A stretch of 64,000 nt of DNA. Source: Candidatus Binatia bacterium (GTDB lineage Bacteria; Desulfobacterota; Binatia; Bin18). A program made the position numbers and the translations under genes. This document shows, in pieces, positions 1-7,921 of this stretch (within the stretch, counting starts at the first letter, position 1; each line of letters begins with the position of its first letter). Location: NCBI GenBank assembly GCA_022826945.1, contig JAJDTY010000071.1:1-64000 (forward strand), written 5' to 3'. The notes under the pieces were generated by a model. That model searched no databases. It saw only the letters and a program-made list of their open reading frames with translations, and was not told the DNA's origin.

Positions 1-1351
1 CAGTATTGTGAAACGGCACTCCGATTTTGTCACCTATCCGATTAAGAACAAGCAGGAACGCGAAGAAATCGAACGGGATGATGAGGGCAAGCCCAAAGAA
101 GGCGTGCAACCGACCATCGTGGTGGAAGACAAGACCCTCAACTCCATGAAACCCATCTGGACGCGGACACCGTCCGAGGTCACAGAAGACGAATATGCCG
201 AATTCTACAAGCATATTGCCCACGACTGGAATCCACCGCTCAAGACGCTCAATTTTCGGGCCGAGGGACGCTTTGAGTTTCAGGCTCTGGTCTTCTTGCC
301 CTCACAGGCCCCATTTGATCTCGCCTTTCATGCCTCGCCGTTCGGGCTTCAGCTCTATGCCCAACGGGTCATGATCATGGAGCAGTGCGAAGACCTCATT
401 CCGCGCTATCTCCGTTTTCTGAAAGGTGTGGTTGATTCTGCGGACCTGCCGCTGAATGTTTCGCGCCAACGCCTCCAGCAGGATCGGCATATTACCCAAA
501 TCCGTAATTGGTTGACCAAAAAAGTACTGGACTCGTTGAGCACCCTCGCCCAGCAGGATGCCGAGACCTATCTCAAGTTATGGGAGCAATTCGGGCGGGT
601 CCTTAAAGAGGGACTGAGTACGGACTTTGAGAATAAAGACCGTATCGCCCCGTTGCTGCTCTTTCCCTCCTCCAAAGACCCGGAAAAGCTCGTCAGTTTG
701 AAAGACTACGTCGAACGCATGCCTCTCGCTCAGCCGGAGATTTTCTATTTGACCGGAGAGTCACGCAGCGCGGTTGAGAACTCTCCGCATGTAGAAGCCT
801 TTAAGGAAAAAGGCCATGAAGTCCTATATTTGATCGATCCGGTGGATGAACTCGTCGTGCAATCCCTGACCGACTTCGAAGGGAAAAGGCTCAAGTCCAT
901 TGGAAAAGGCACGGTCCACATCGGCAGCGAGAGCGAACGGGAGGCGGCAGAGCAAGAACTCAAGCAGCGGTCCGAGAGCTATACGGATTTACTCCAAACA
1001 CTCCAGAAAATGCTGGACGAACATATTAAAGAAGTTCGCTTGTCCAATCGGCTGACAGCATCTCCCGTCTGTCTGGTCAGCGAGGAGAGCGACCCGAGCC
1101 CCCAAATGGAGCGGCTGTTACGCCAGGCCCAGCAGGACCTGCCCAAGCAAAAACGGATCATGGAGCTGAATCCGACCCACCCCCTCTTGGAGAAACTCCA
1201 AGAGCGCTTTCAACATGACAACGACGATCCACGCCTGAAGACCTACGCCGAATTACTGTTTGGCTATGGCCTCCTGGCCGAGGGTTCTGAACTCCCCGAT
1301 CCGGTGCGTTTCAATACCCACTTGGTGGAGCTGATGGCGACCAACCTGTAG
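1..1351 (+). CDS. htpG: Chaperone HtpG (Hsp90), 3' part only
   Basis: The reading frame is open at the left window edge and ends with TAG at 1349-1351. About 449 residues remain, covering the end of the N-terminal domain, the middle domain and the C-terminal dimerisation domain of the bacterial Hsp90 chaperone. Recognisable pieces are KRHSDFVTYPIK near the start, the middle-domain stretch with NVSRQRLQQ and a run similar to LPLNVSREMLQ of other HtpG proteins, and a C-terminal segment ending HLVELMATNL. The ATP-binding GHKL domain lies upstream of the window. HtpG is a cytosolic ATP-driven chaperone acting on partly folded clients. The GTG at position 8 is only an internal valine and not a start. 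The gene is followed 13 bases later by ispF. Confidence 0.95.
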   Translation, partial: SIVKRHSDFVTYPIKNKQEREEIERDDEGKPKEGVQPTIVVEDKTLNSMKPIWTRTPSEVTEDEYAEFYKHIAHDWNPPLKTLNFRAEGRFEFQALVFLPSQAPFDLAFHASPFGLQLYAQRVMIMEQCEDLIPRYLRFLKGVVDSADLPLNVSRQRLQQDRHITQIRNWLTKKVLDSLSTLAQQDAETYLKLWEQFGRVLKEGLSTDFENKDRIAPLLLFPSSKDPEKLVSLKDYVERMPLAQPEIFYLTGESRSAVENSPHVEAFKEKGHEVLYLIDPVDELVVQSLTDFEGKRLKSIGKGTVHIGSESEREAAEQELKQRSESYTDLLQTLQKMLDEHIKEVRLSNRLTASPVCLVSEESDPSPQMERLLRQAQQDLPKQKRIMELNPTHPLLEKLQERFQHDNDDPRLKTYAELLFGYGLLAEGSELPDPVRFNTHLVELMATNL

Positions 1352-1364
1352 GCTTAGGATCAGC

Positions 1365-1850
1365 ATGCCTTTTCGCATTGGTCAGGGCGTAGATATTCAC
1401 CGGCTCGTGCCGGGGCGCAAGCTGGTTCTGGGCGGCGTTGAGGTTCCGTGGGAGAAGGGACTCCTGGGCCACTCCGATGCCGATGTGGTCTGTCATGCCT
1501 TGAGTAACGCGCTCTTGGGCGCCCTGGGCGAGGGAGACATCGGCCAGCATTTCCCGGACTCCGACCTCCGCTATCGTGGCGCGTCAAGCCTTGCCCTGCT
1601 GCGGGTTGTCATGGAGAAAGTCAAAACCCAGGGCTACCGCGTGTGCAATGCGGATTTGACTATCCTGGCTCAACGGCCAAAGCTCGCCGCTTACAAAGAC
1701 GCCATGCGGCAAAATATGGCGAAAGTGCTGGAGGTCGAGCCATCGGCTATGAACATTAAAGCGACCACGGGCGAGACCCTGGGTTTTATCGGGCGCGCAG
1801 AAGGCATGCGCGCTGAGGCCGTTGTCCTTCTGGAGGCCGCTCCCGACTAG
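1365..1850 (+). CDS. ispF: 2-C-methyl-D-erythritol 2,4-cyclodiphosphate synthase
   Basis: This 161-residue protein has the usual length of IspF, the MEP-pathway enzyme that cyclises CDP-methylerythritol 2-phosphate and releases CMP. The N-terminus carries the metal-binding GxDxH as GQGVDIHRL, followed by GHSDADVVCHAL and GDIGQHFPDSD, which hold the zinc and substrate residues. The C-terminal ATTGETLGFIGR is also diagnostic. The ATG at 1365 lies 13 bases after htpG; no strong Shine-Dalgarno is visible. The stop codon TAG (1848-1850) consists of the TA target duplication of the IS630 element plus the first G of the element. The uninterrupted sequence right of the element (TAG at 2861-2863) would also give TAG, so the insertion did not change the protein. 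Confidence 0.96.
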   Translation: MPFRIGQGVDIHRLVPGRKLVLGGVEVPWEKGLLGHSDADVVCHALSNALLGALGEGDIGQHFPDSDLRYRGASSLALLRVVMEKVKTQGYRVCNADLTILAQRPKLAAYKDAMRQNMAKVLEVEPSAMNIKATTGETLGFIGRAEGMRAEAVVLLEAAPD

Positions 1851-1919
1851 CGCACTTCACGATAAGCTGTAGCCATTGGGAGAGGGAGTTGGTAGGGTGA
1901 GGGGTAGGAGGAGGCAGCG

Positions 1920-2285
1920 CTGGGACGAGCCTATTCACTGGATTTACGCGAGCGGGTCTTGGCGGCGTGTGATGCCGGTCTCCCCTCACGGGTGGTGGCC
2001 CAGCAGTATCGGGTGAGTCGGGCGTGGGTGGACCGGCTCAAGCAGCGGCGGCGGGACACGGGCGAGATCGGGCCGCGGCGGCCGCAGCGGTTCAAGCCCT
2101 CCGTTCTGGCCGGACATATGGAGCAGCTCCGGGCGCTGGTAGCCGCCCGGCCCGACCGGACACTGGCAGAGTTCCGAGAGGCGCTGGGCGTCTCGTGTAG
2201 TCTGATGGCGGTGTGGCGGGCGCTTCGACGGTTAGAGCTGACAAGAAAAAAAAGTCCGGTCCGCGCAAGAACAGGCCCGGCTTGA
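1920..2285 (+). CDS. IS630-family transposase, N-terminal helix-turn-helix part (ORF A)
   Basis: This is the DNA-binding half of the IS630 transposase. The product starts with a segment reading AYSLDLRERVLAACDAG, the typical beginning of IS630 transposases, followed by a helix-turn-helix (SRVVAQQYRVSRAWVDRLKQ) and a second winged-helix-like segment. The open frame runs from 1908 without an ATG or GTG. Possible starts are CTG at 1920, which keeps the conserved N-terminus, or TTG at 1959, which would cut it; 1920 is chosen for conservation but is uncertain. The frame ends at 2285, shortly after an A8 run at 2246-2253 where translation would need a +1 (or -2) shift to enter the catalytic ORF B. 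Confidence 0.75.
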   Translation: MGRAYSLDLRERVLAACDAGLPSRVVAQQYRVSRAWVDRLKQRRRDTGEIGPRRPQRFKPSVLAGHMEQLRALVAARPDRTLAEFREALGVSCSLMAVWRALRRLELTRKKSPVRARTGPA

Positions 2286-2286
2286 T

Positions 2287-2853
2287 GTGGTGACTGCCCG
2301 GCAGCGGTGGCGGGCGCTCCAGCCGACCTGGGCGGCTAGGCGCTTGGTGTTCATCGATGAGAGTGGGTTTGCCACGAACCTGAGCCGCCGGTGGGGCTGG
2401 GCGCCGCGCGGCCAACGGTGCGTGGGCCGCGTCCCTTGGGGCCGCTGGCAGACCACGACGTTTGTCGCCGCCCTGCGGACGACGGGCCTGACGGCTCCCT
2501 TGGTCCTCGATGGGCCGTTGACCACCGACGCCTTCCGGGCCTATGTCGCCCAACTCTTAGTGCCAACTCTCCGCGCGGGCGATGTCGTGATCCTGGACAA
2601 CCTGTCGGTGCATAGGGACCCGCTGAGCGCGCAACAGATTGAGCAAACGGGCGCCACGCTCCGGTTTCTGCCGCCCTACAGTCCAGACCTCAATCCGATT
2701 GAGTTGGTCTTTGCTAAGCTCAAAGCGCTGGCCCGCGGGGCGGCGCACCGCTCCCGTGAGGACCTCTGGACCTACCTCGGCTCCGTCATCCCGCGCTTCT
2801 CCTCGGTAGAATGCCAACACTACTTCCACCATTGTGGCTATACTCTATCGTGA
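2287..2853 (+). CDS. IS630-family transposase, catalytic DDE part (ORF B)
   Basis: This frame contains the catalytic domain. The three acidic motifs are in order: FIDESGF (first Asp), ILDNLSVH (second Asp) and LPPYSPDLNPIE (final Glu). The domain cuts and joins DNA at TA targets. The frame is open upstream of the GTG at 2287 as far as the A8 run at 2246-2253. The residues encoded there (QEQARLDVVTARQRW) belong to the linker that other IS630 transposases carry in one continuous protein. The full protein is therefore probably made by frameshifting or transcript slippage at the A run, or the gene is a recent indel mutant. Stop TGA at 2851-2853 lies inside the right end of the element. Confidence 0.88.
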   Translation: MVTARQRWRALQPTWAARRLVFIDESGFATNLSRRWGWAPRGQRCVGRVPWGRWQTTTFVAALRTTGLTAPLVLDGPLTTDAFRAYVAQLLVPTLRAGDVVILDNLSVHRDPLSAQQIEQTGATLRFLPPYSPDLNPIELVFAKLKALARGAAHRSREDLWTYLGSVIPRFSSVECQHYFHHCGYTLS

Positions 2854-2922
2854 AATGCACTAGGGCCGTGCCGCCCCGTCTATGAGGGCTTTCCAACAGA
2901 GTAAGCAGAGCGGGATCGAGAC

Positions 2923-4353
2923 CTATTTGAGCGGTTTGGCAGAAAAGCCGTCGTCGCTATACGACAGCAGCGCCCGTTTACTGTTGACCACCGTCTCCAA
3001 CACGACCTCATGACCCCACAGGCGATGCAGGTAAGAAATCGCTTTCTCCGCATATTCGAGCTGGAGGTCGCGTCCCTCGTGGTAGTGTTTGACGTACAGG
3101 CTGCGGCTCTGATTGTAGTCCGCGTCTTCAATTTTAATGACCGGCACCCCACCCATACCCACGTTCTTAATCAGGGTTTCTTTGATGCCGCGCCAGCCTT
3201 CTTTATCTGAAACCTCGGAGATCACCAGATCCTCACCCCGCGGTTCATATTCGAACATATCCATTTCGCGCATGAGTTCTTCGGTCAGAAAGCGGCGCAG
3301 GAAAGAGGCATCCCGGTCCACCTCACGGGCTTCGAAAAGCGCTTGCGTGCCGGTCTTGGTTGGCCGGCCATATTTTTCGATCTCCTCCGGAGTCGGATCG
3401 TCGTGGCGGCGTTTAATATCATCCCACACTTTGAGCCCCAGGTAGTAAGGGTTCAGGCCCTTGGGAAAGGGGCGCACAACCTGATTATGTCGGACGAGAA
3501 ATTCAAGATACAAATCTTGGGGGAGATCGAGGCTGTTCATGATTTCGCGGTGCCAGTAGCTAGCCCAGCCCTCGTTCATGATCTTCGTTTCCATCTGAGG
3601 GATAAAGTACTGTCCGGTCTCGTGCACGATGGTCAGCAGATCACGCTCCCAGTCGCTCAGCTTGTCGTTGTGATCACGAATAAACAGCAAGAGATCTTCT
3701 TCTGGAGAAGCCGGCAGTTTGTTGAGGTCCGGGGCTTCAATATCTTCCTGCTGGTGTAGGTCTTCAAACGGGTCATCCGCAGGACGCGCGGCCTCTATCA
3801 TCCGTTCCCGCTGCTCTCGGAGCGTGAGCTTTTTGATCGCAAGATTCCGCCGGCACTGCAACGACAGGCCGTGGGCAGCATCCAAAACCCACTCGACCTT
3901 TTCAACACCAATGGACGGGTCTTCAAGATAGGAGCGGACCCGGTCGGCATGGACCTTAAAACGACTAATGGTGTGCTCGGCCTGAGTACTTTTGAAGGTG
4001 AAATTGTTTTTGAAAAAATCGTTATGGCCGTAGACATGGGCAATCGTCAGAATCTGGAGACAAAACGAGTTGTCGGTCATTAAGTAGGCGATCGACGGGT
4101 CAGAGTTGATGACCATCTCATACGGCAAGCCGGACACCCCATAGTCGTACATGGTTTTGAGCTTCTCAAAGCTCTTCCCATAGGACCAATGCGGGTAATG
4201 CGACGGCATGCCCGAATAGGCCATATAGCCCAGCATCTGGTTATGGTCACAGACTTCAAATTCTTGATCGAAACAGGATAAGCCAAACTCCTGGACCTTG
4301 ACGCGAATTTTCTCGTCCCAGCCCTCCAAGTCTTTCACGTCCCACTCAGCCAT
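2923..4353 (-). CDS. SpoVR family protein (YcgB-like)
   Basis: A 476-residue SpoVR/YcgB homologue. These proteins are conserved in many bacteria, were named from a Bacillus spore-cortex gene, and have no firmly established biochemistry. Visible landmarks are the N-terminal tract WDVKDLEGW, the central segment with HWSYGKSFE and PYEMVINSDPS, and a long run containing MNEGWASYWHREIM, all characteristic of the family. ATG at 4353 is chosen because GAGGAG sits seven bases upstream; a GTG at 4386 would add an unrelated 11 residues. It is the last gene of a minus-strand prkA-yeaH-spoVR operon, 35 bases after yeaH, a grouping well known across proteobacteria and relatives. Its stop lies about 60 bases from the IS630 element. 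Confidence 0.93.
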   Translation of the reverse strand: MAEWDVKDLEGWDEKIRVKVQEFGLSCFDQEFEVCDHNQMLGYMAYSGMPSHYPHWSYGKSFEKLKTMYDYGVSGLPYEMVINSDPSIAYLMTDNSFCLQILTIAHVYGHNDFFKNNFTFKSTQAEHTISRFKVHADRVRSYLEDPSIGVEKVEWVLDAAHGLSLQCRRNLAIKKLTLREQRERMIEAARPADDPFEDLHQQEDIEAPDLNKLPASPEEDLLLFIRDHNDKLSDWERDLLTIVHETGQYFIPQMETKIMNEGWASYWHREIMNSLDLPQDLYLEFLVRHNQVVRPFPKGLNPYYLGLKVWDDIKRRHDDPTPEEIEKYGRPTKTGTQALFEAREVDRDASFLRRFLTEELMREMDMFEYEPRGEDLVISEVSDKEGWRGIKETLIKNVGMGGVPVIKIEDADYNQSRSLYVKHYHEGRDLQLEYAEKAISYLHRLWGHEVVLETVVNSKRALLSYSDDGFSAKPLK

Positions 4354-4388
4354 ACCTGCTCCTCGGTTACCCTGTTGCCCCGACACCC

Positions 4389-5621
4389 CTATTGTTCGGC
4401 CGTCGCACGCGTTTCCGTTGCGATCGGAGTGCGTTCTTTGGACATAAACGTCTTAAAGCTTGGCCAGATATCTTCTTTACGTTCGATCAGCACGGTCTGG
4501 AAATTCTCGGCTTCCAGGCGGCGGAAAATATTGAGCATGGAGCTTTCGTAATAGCGCGATCCGAGCGGCTTGATCTCCCCATAGCCAAACAGATTACACA
4601 GCTCGCACAGCTCTTGGGCAGCCTTGAGCGCCGCAGGGTTGTCAGAGTCAAAATTATCTCCGTCCGAACAGTGAAAGGCGTACAGATTCCACAATGACGG
4701 ATGATAGCGGGCCTGGATCACTTCGAGCGCTTTATTGTATCCGGAGGAGATGAACGTCCCGCCCGACTCCCCCTTATAGAAAAACTCTTCTTCGGTGACT
4801 TCTTTTCCTTCGGTATGGTGCGCAATAAAAGCAATCTCGACATTGCGATATTTGGTGCAGACAAATTGGTACAGCATGAAGAAAAAGCTGCGCGCCAGGT
4901 ATTTTTTCAGGGTATCCATCGACCCCGAGGTGTCCATGATGCACAGGACTGCGGCGTTGGATTCCGGCCGGACATCTTCGACCAGATGGCGATAGACGAG
5001 GTCCTCTTTGCGAAAGGGGAAGCGCTCTTCCTCTTCCGTTTGGTCGTCGTCCTGTCTGGTAGAAGCCAAGCGGCGTTTGATGCGGGATTTGACCGTCCGT
5101 TTCTTGTCCAGCCGAATCCGAATACCGGCTTTCCGAAAGCCCTTGCGCTTGCTGATGCGGTCGGACATGACCTCGCGTAAAATCTTGCGTTCCATGTCCG
5201 GCAGTTCGAGGTCCTCGAACATGATCTCGATCAGCTCTTCCAGGGTCACGTCGGTCTCATAATAATCAACACCGGGCTGATCGCCAGCTTTATCCTCGCC
5301 CTGCCCCTGGCCGGTTCCATCGGTCTTGCCAATGACCTGGCCCTTTTCTGAGTTGCCGTCTCCCTGCCCAACGCCGGATGCGTTTTCGCCGTAGATAAAG
5401 CGGTATTCCTTGACCCCGCGGATGGGCACTTTGATGACTCTATCTTTGTTCTTGCCAATGATGGACTCTTCGGCAATCAGGTCGGCGATGTTCTCGCGCA
5501 CCGCTTCTCTGACCTTCTGCCGGTGCCGCTGCCGGTCACCAGCGCTCCGGTCGGAGCGCAGCGCATCGGACGACGAGTATGGACGAAAGATCGCGTTGAT
5601 TGTCGGTTTCATACCCTGCAC
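4389..5621 (-). CDS. yeaH: DUF444 (YeaH/YhbH) family protein with von Willebrand A-like domain
   Basis: A 410-residue DUF444 protein, close to the usual length. The N-terminus has a basic, Arg/Gln-rich helix; a Gly/Gln-rich low-complexity linker follows. The C-terminal half resembles a vWA fold with a MIDAS-type motif (MDTSGSMD) and the later HCSDGDNFD. In enterobacteria YeaH is encoded with the PrkA-like kinase YeaG and acts in nutrient-stress responses; the molecular role is unclear. Start GTG at 5621 has GGAGGT about 11 bases upstream; ATG at 5612 is the alternative, giving an N-terminus MKPTINAIF more like relatives. It lies between prkA and spoVR in one minus-strand operon. Confidence 0.92.
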   Translation of the reverse strand: MQGMKPTINAIFRPYSSSDALRSDRSAGDRQRHRQKVREAVRENIADLIAEESIIGKNKDRVIKVPIRGVKEYRFIYGENASGVGQGDGNSEKGQVIGKTDGTGQGQGEDKAGDQPGVDYYETDVTLEELIEIMFEDLELPDMERKILREVMSDRISKRKGFRKAGIRIRLDKKRTVKSRIKRRLASTRQDDDQTEEEERFPFRKEDLVYRHLVEDVRPESNAAVLCIMDTSGSMDTLKKYLARSFFFMLYQFVCTKYRNVEIAFIAHHTEGKEVTEEEFFYKGESGGTFISSGYNKALEVIQARYHPSLWNLYAFHCSDGDNFDSDNPAALKAAQELCELCNLFGYGEIKPLGSRYYESSMLNIFRRLEAENFQTVLIERKEDIWPSFKTFMSKERTPIATETRATAEQ

Positions 5622-5670
5622 CGCCTCAACTCACCTCCACAGGCCAGGCTGAAGAGCAGCCGGCCGCAGG

Positions 5671-7602
5671 TTAGTCTTTCCACAAATGGTTGGCTGCGTA
5701 TTTCAAGATCACGTCCACACTGTCTTCCGGATACCCGAGTTCGATCAAGCGCCGCACCATGGCATCGTGCTTTTGCTGCTGTTCCTCGTCCCGCGTCCGT
5801 GCCTTGGTAATAATGCGGCTGATATCCCGCACGGAGCTCATCAGCTTTTTCTCAATCGCGTCCTTCAGCGGCTCGTAGCTCTCATACCCAACTTTTTCTC
5901 CGCGTCGCAATGCCGCCCAGAGATAGGCAATCACCTCCTGGCGGAAGCCATCTGCTGCCGAGCCGATAATCGCAATCTGCTCCTCAATGGATTTGAGAAA
6001 TCCTTCGTCCGGCAAGAGCTCTTCCTTGGTATTGCGGTCTTTGACCTTGGTCTGGTTCACATACGCTTCGGCGTGGTCCAGATAGTTCTGAAAGAGCGAT
6101 TCGGCTTGTTCCTGATAGGAATAGACAAAGGCTTTGGTGATCTCCTTCTCCAGAATTTCGAGGTATTCTTTATGAATCGTGTCTTGGAGAAACTCCAGAT
6201 ACTGCTTGCGCAGATCATCGGCAATTTCCATTTCCTTGACCATCCGAATCAGGGCTTCACGCACACTGATTGGATTAATCGAGGACCCACCGTCCGACAG
6301 GGCGTTGTCCAGCGCTTTCATGATAAAACGGGTGGAGATACCGGACATGCCTTCGCGCTTGGCATCCTCGCGTAGTTCTTTGACGGTGATCTTTTTGGTG
6401 CGGCCTTTTTCAACCACTTCTTCGCCGTTGTACAGACGTAGCTTGGTCATCAGGTCGCATTTTGGCGAGGGCTCTAAACGTGACAGGATGGCGAACATCG
6501 CCGCGATTTCGAGCGTATGCGGTGCTACGCTTGCCCGGAAGTCAGAGTAGTGCAGCATCTTTTGGTAGATTTTGACCTCTTCCGACTGGCGCAAATTATA
6601 GGGCACCTTGACCACAACGATGCGGTCCAGAATCGCCTCGTTGGTATGGTCGGCCTTAAACTTCTGCCACTCCGCCTCGTTCGAATGGGCCACAATGACC
6701 GTGTCGACAAAGACCGTCCCATGGCGACCTGGAGCGGGTACGAATTTCTCCTGCGTGGCCGTAATCATCGCGTGCAGATATTCCGTCTCGTTCTTGAAGA
6801 CCTCAATGAACTCGACCATGCCGCGGTTGCCGACGTTGAAGGCCCCGTTCAGTTCGAGCACGCGCGGGTCGCCTTCTGAATAGCGGTCCAATTTTGAGAT
6901 GTCCTCCGAGCCAATCAGCACCGAGGTGTCCTGATTGTTGGGATCAACCGGCGGTACGACCCCAATCCCGCGGCGATTCCGCTTGGAAAAACCGACCGTG
7001 GAGACCGGCATCTCTTCATAGCGGTTTTTGAACTCCTCCCGCAGGCGCCAACGGGTCACCGGACAGAGATCGCCCTCAATCCGCACGTCGAGCATCTTCT
7101 CGAATTCTTTGCGCAAATGGCGGGGAATGAGCAGGAGCGGCTCTTCGTGCATGGGGGAACCCCCAATCGCATAGATCGGCTCAAGTCCTTCCAGCCCGCG
7201 CTGGAGCTTCTCAACAAGCGAACTCTTCCCAGCCCCCACCGGTCCCATGAGATAGAGAACCTGGCGACTCTCTTCGCCGCGCATGGCTGCGGACTGGAAA
7301 TAGCGCACGATCTGGGCCAGGGTTTCTTCAATGCCGAAGAACTCGTCCTTGAAGAAATTATAGACTTTGAGTGACTCGTCCTTAAACAGCCGTCTGACCC
7401 GTGGATCATCGGTTTCATTCACATCAGAGACCCCTTCGCGCATGATCATGTCATAGGTCCGCGCGTGGGCATGCTTGACCAGCGAGGGGTCTTTCCTGAT
7501 CTTTTCCAGATACTCGATAAAGGTCCCGCTCCAGTGTTTGCTCTCTTGATTCTCCCGGTCTGCCTTGATCATCCGCTCAAAGACATTTTGCTCGGCTGCC
7601 AT
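5671..7602 (-). CDS. prkA: PrkA-type serine protein kinase / AAA+ protein (YeaG-like)
   Basis: A 643-residue PrkA protein, the normal size. The AAA-like N-terminal domain carries a Walker A motif GPVGAGKSS near residue 120, then PVDPNNQDTS and the segment with GRHGTVFVDTVIVAHSNEAEW. The C-terminal PrkA domain follows and ends near YAANHLWKD. Family members are cytosolic and have been described as serine kinases or AAA+ ATPases involved in stress and sporulation. ATG at 7602 is preceded by AAGGAG; the longer open frame to 7653 lacks a ribosome site. It is the first gene of the operon with yeaH (49 bases downstream) and spoVR. Confidence 0.95.
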   Translation of the reverse strand: MAAEQNVFERMIKADRENQESKHWSGTFIEYLEKIRKDPSLVKHAHARTYDMIMREGVSDVNETDDPRVRRLFKDESLKVYNFFKDEFFGIEETLAQIVRYFQSAAMRGEESRQVLYLMGPVGAGKSSLVEKLQRGLEGLEPIYAIGGSPMHEEPLLLIPRHLRKEFEKMLDVRIEGDLCPVTRWRLREEFKNRYEEMPVSTVGFSKRNRRGIGVVPPVDPNNQDTSVLIGSEDISKLDRYSEGDPRVLELNGAFNVGNRGMVEFIEVFKNETEYLHAMITATQEKFVPAPGRHGTVFVDTVIVAHSNEAEWQKFKADHTNEAILDRIVVVKVPYNLRQSEEVKIYQKMLHYSDFRASVAPHTLEIAAMFAILSRLEPSPKCDLMTKLRLYNGEEVVEKGRTKKITVKELREDAKREGMSGISTRFIMKALDNALSDGGSSINPISVREALIRMVKEMEIADDLRKQYLEFLQDTIHKEYLEILEKEITKAFVYSYQEQAESLFQNYLDHAEAYVNQTKVKDRNTKEELLPDEGFLKSIEEQIAIIGSAADGFRQEVIAYLWAALRRGEKVGYESYEPLKDAIEKKLMSSVRDISRIITKARTRDEEQQQKHDAMVRRLIELGYPEDSVDVILKYAANHLWKD

Positions 7603-7731
7603 AAAGCGCTCCTTGTATGAGTGCAAGGGGTTGCGTTGACAGTTACCCACCACCTCTTGGGGGCATTATAGGAAGTGGGAATGGCGAATCAAGACCTAGA
7701 TTCGAACCATACGAACAAAAGAGATGAGGGA

Positions 7732-7806
<75 letters not shown>

Positions 7807-7814
7807 TGAGAGAG

Positions 7815-7887
7815 CTGAGGTGGTAGGACTCGAACCTACAATCGCCTGATCCAGAGTCAGGTGGCTTACCAATTAGCCCACACCTCA
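7815..7887 (-). tRNA. tRNA-Gln (anticodon CTG)
   Basis: Minus-strand cloverleaf with acceptor stem TGAGGTG/CACCTCA, anticodon stem CCTGA/TCAGG around loop CTCTGGA, and T loop GGTTCGAGTCC. The anticodon CTG reads CAG (Gln). No CCA is encoded. It is eight bases from tRNA-Glu(CTC) and immediately downstream of gltX on the same strand, so one transcript may carry gltX and both tRNAs. Confidence 0.94.
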
Positions 7888-7921
7888 GTGTGTTTCACAA
7901 TAGATAAGCAACTATAGGAAG

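Larger units (their letters stand above)
1850..2860 (+). mobile_element. IS630-family insertion sequence, about 1011 bp
   Basis: The element is bounded by imperfect terminal inverted repeats: 1850-1875 on the left and 2835-2860 on the right match at 20 of 26 positions when one is reverse-complemented, with TTCACGATA and TAGCCA blocks conserved. Both sides are flanked by the dinucleotide TA (1848-1849 and 2861-2862), the expected IS630/Tc1-mariner target duplication. The interior encodes a DDE transposase split over two frames around a run of eight A at 2246-2253. Its coding bias is more GC-rich than the neighbouring genes. Length, ends, target and transposase all agree with the family. Confidence 0.92.

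Noticed and set aside
8..10. GTG as start of a short htpG-like gene.
   Set aside because: The frame is open to the window edge and the sequence continues the HtpG family pattern upstream of it, so this is a truncated gene cut by the window.
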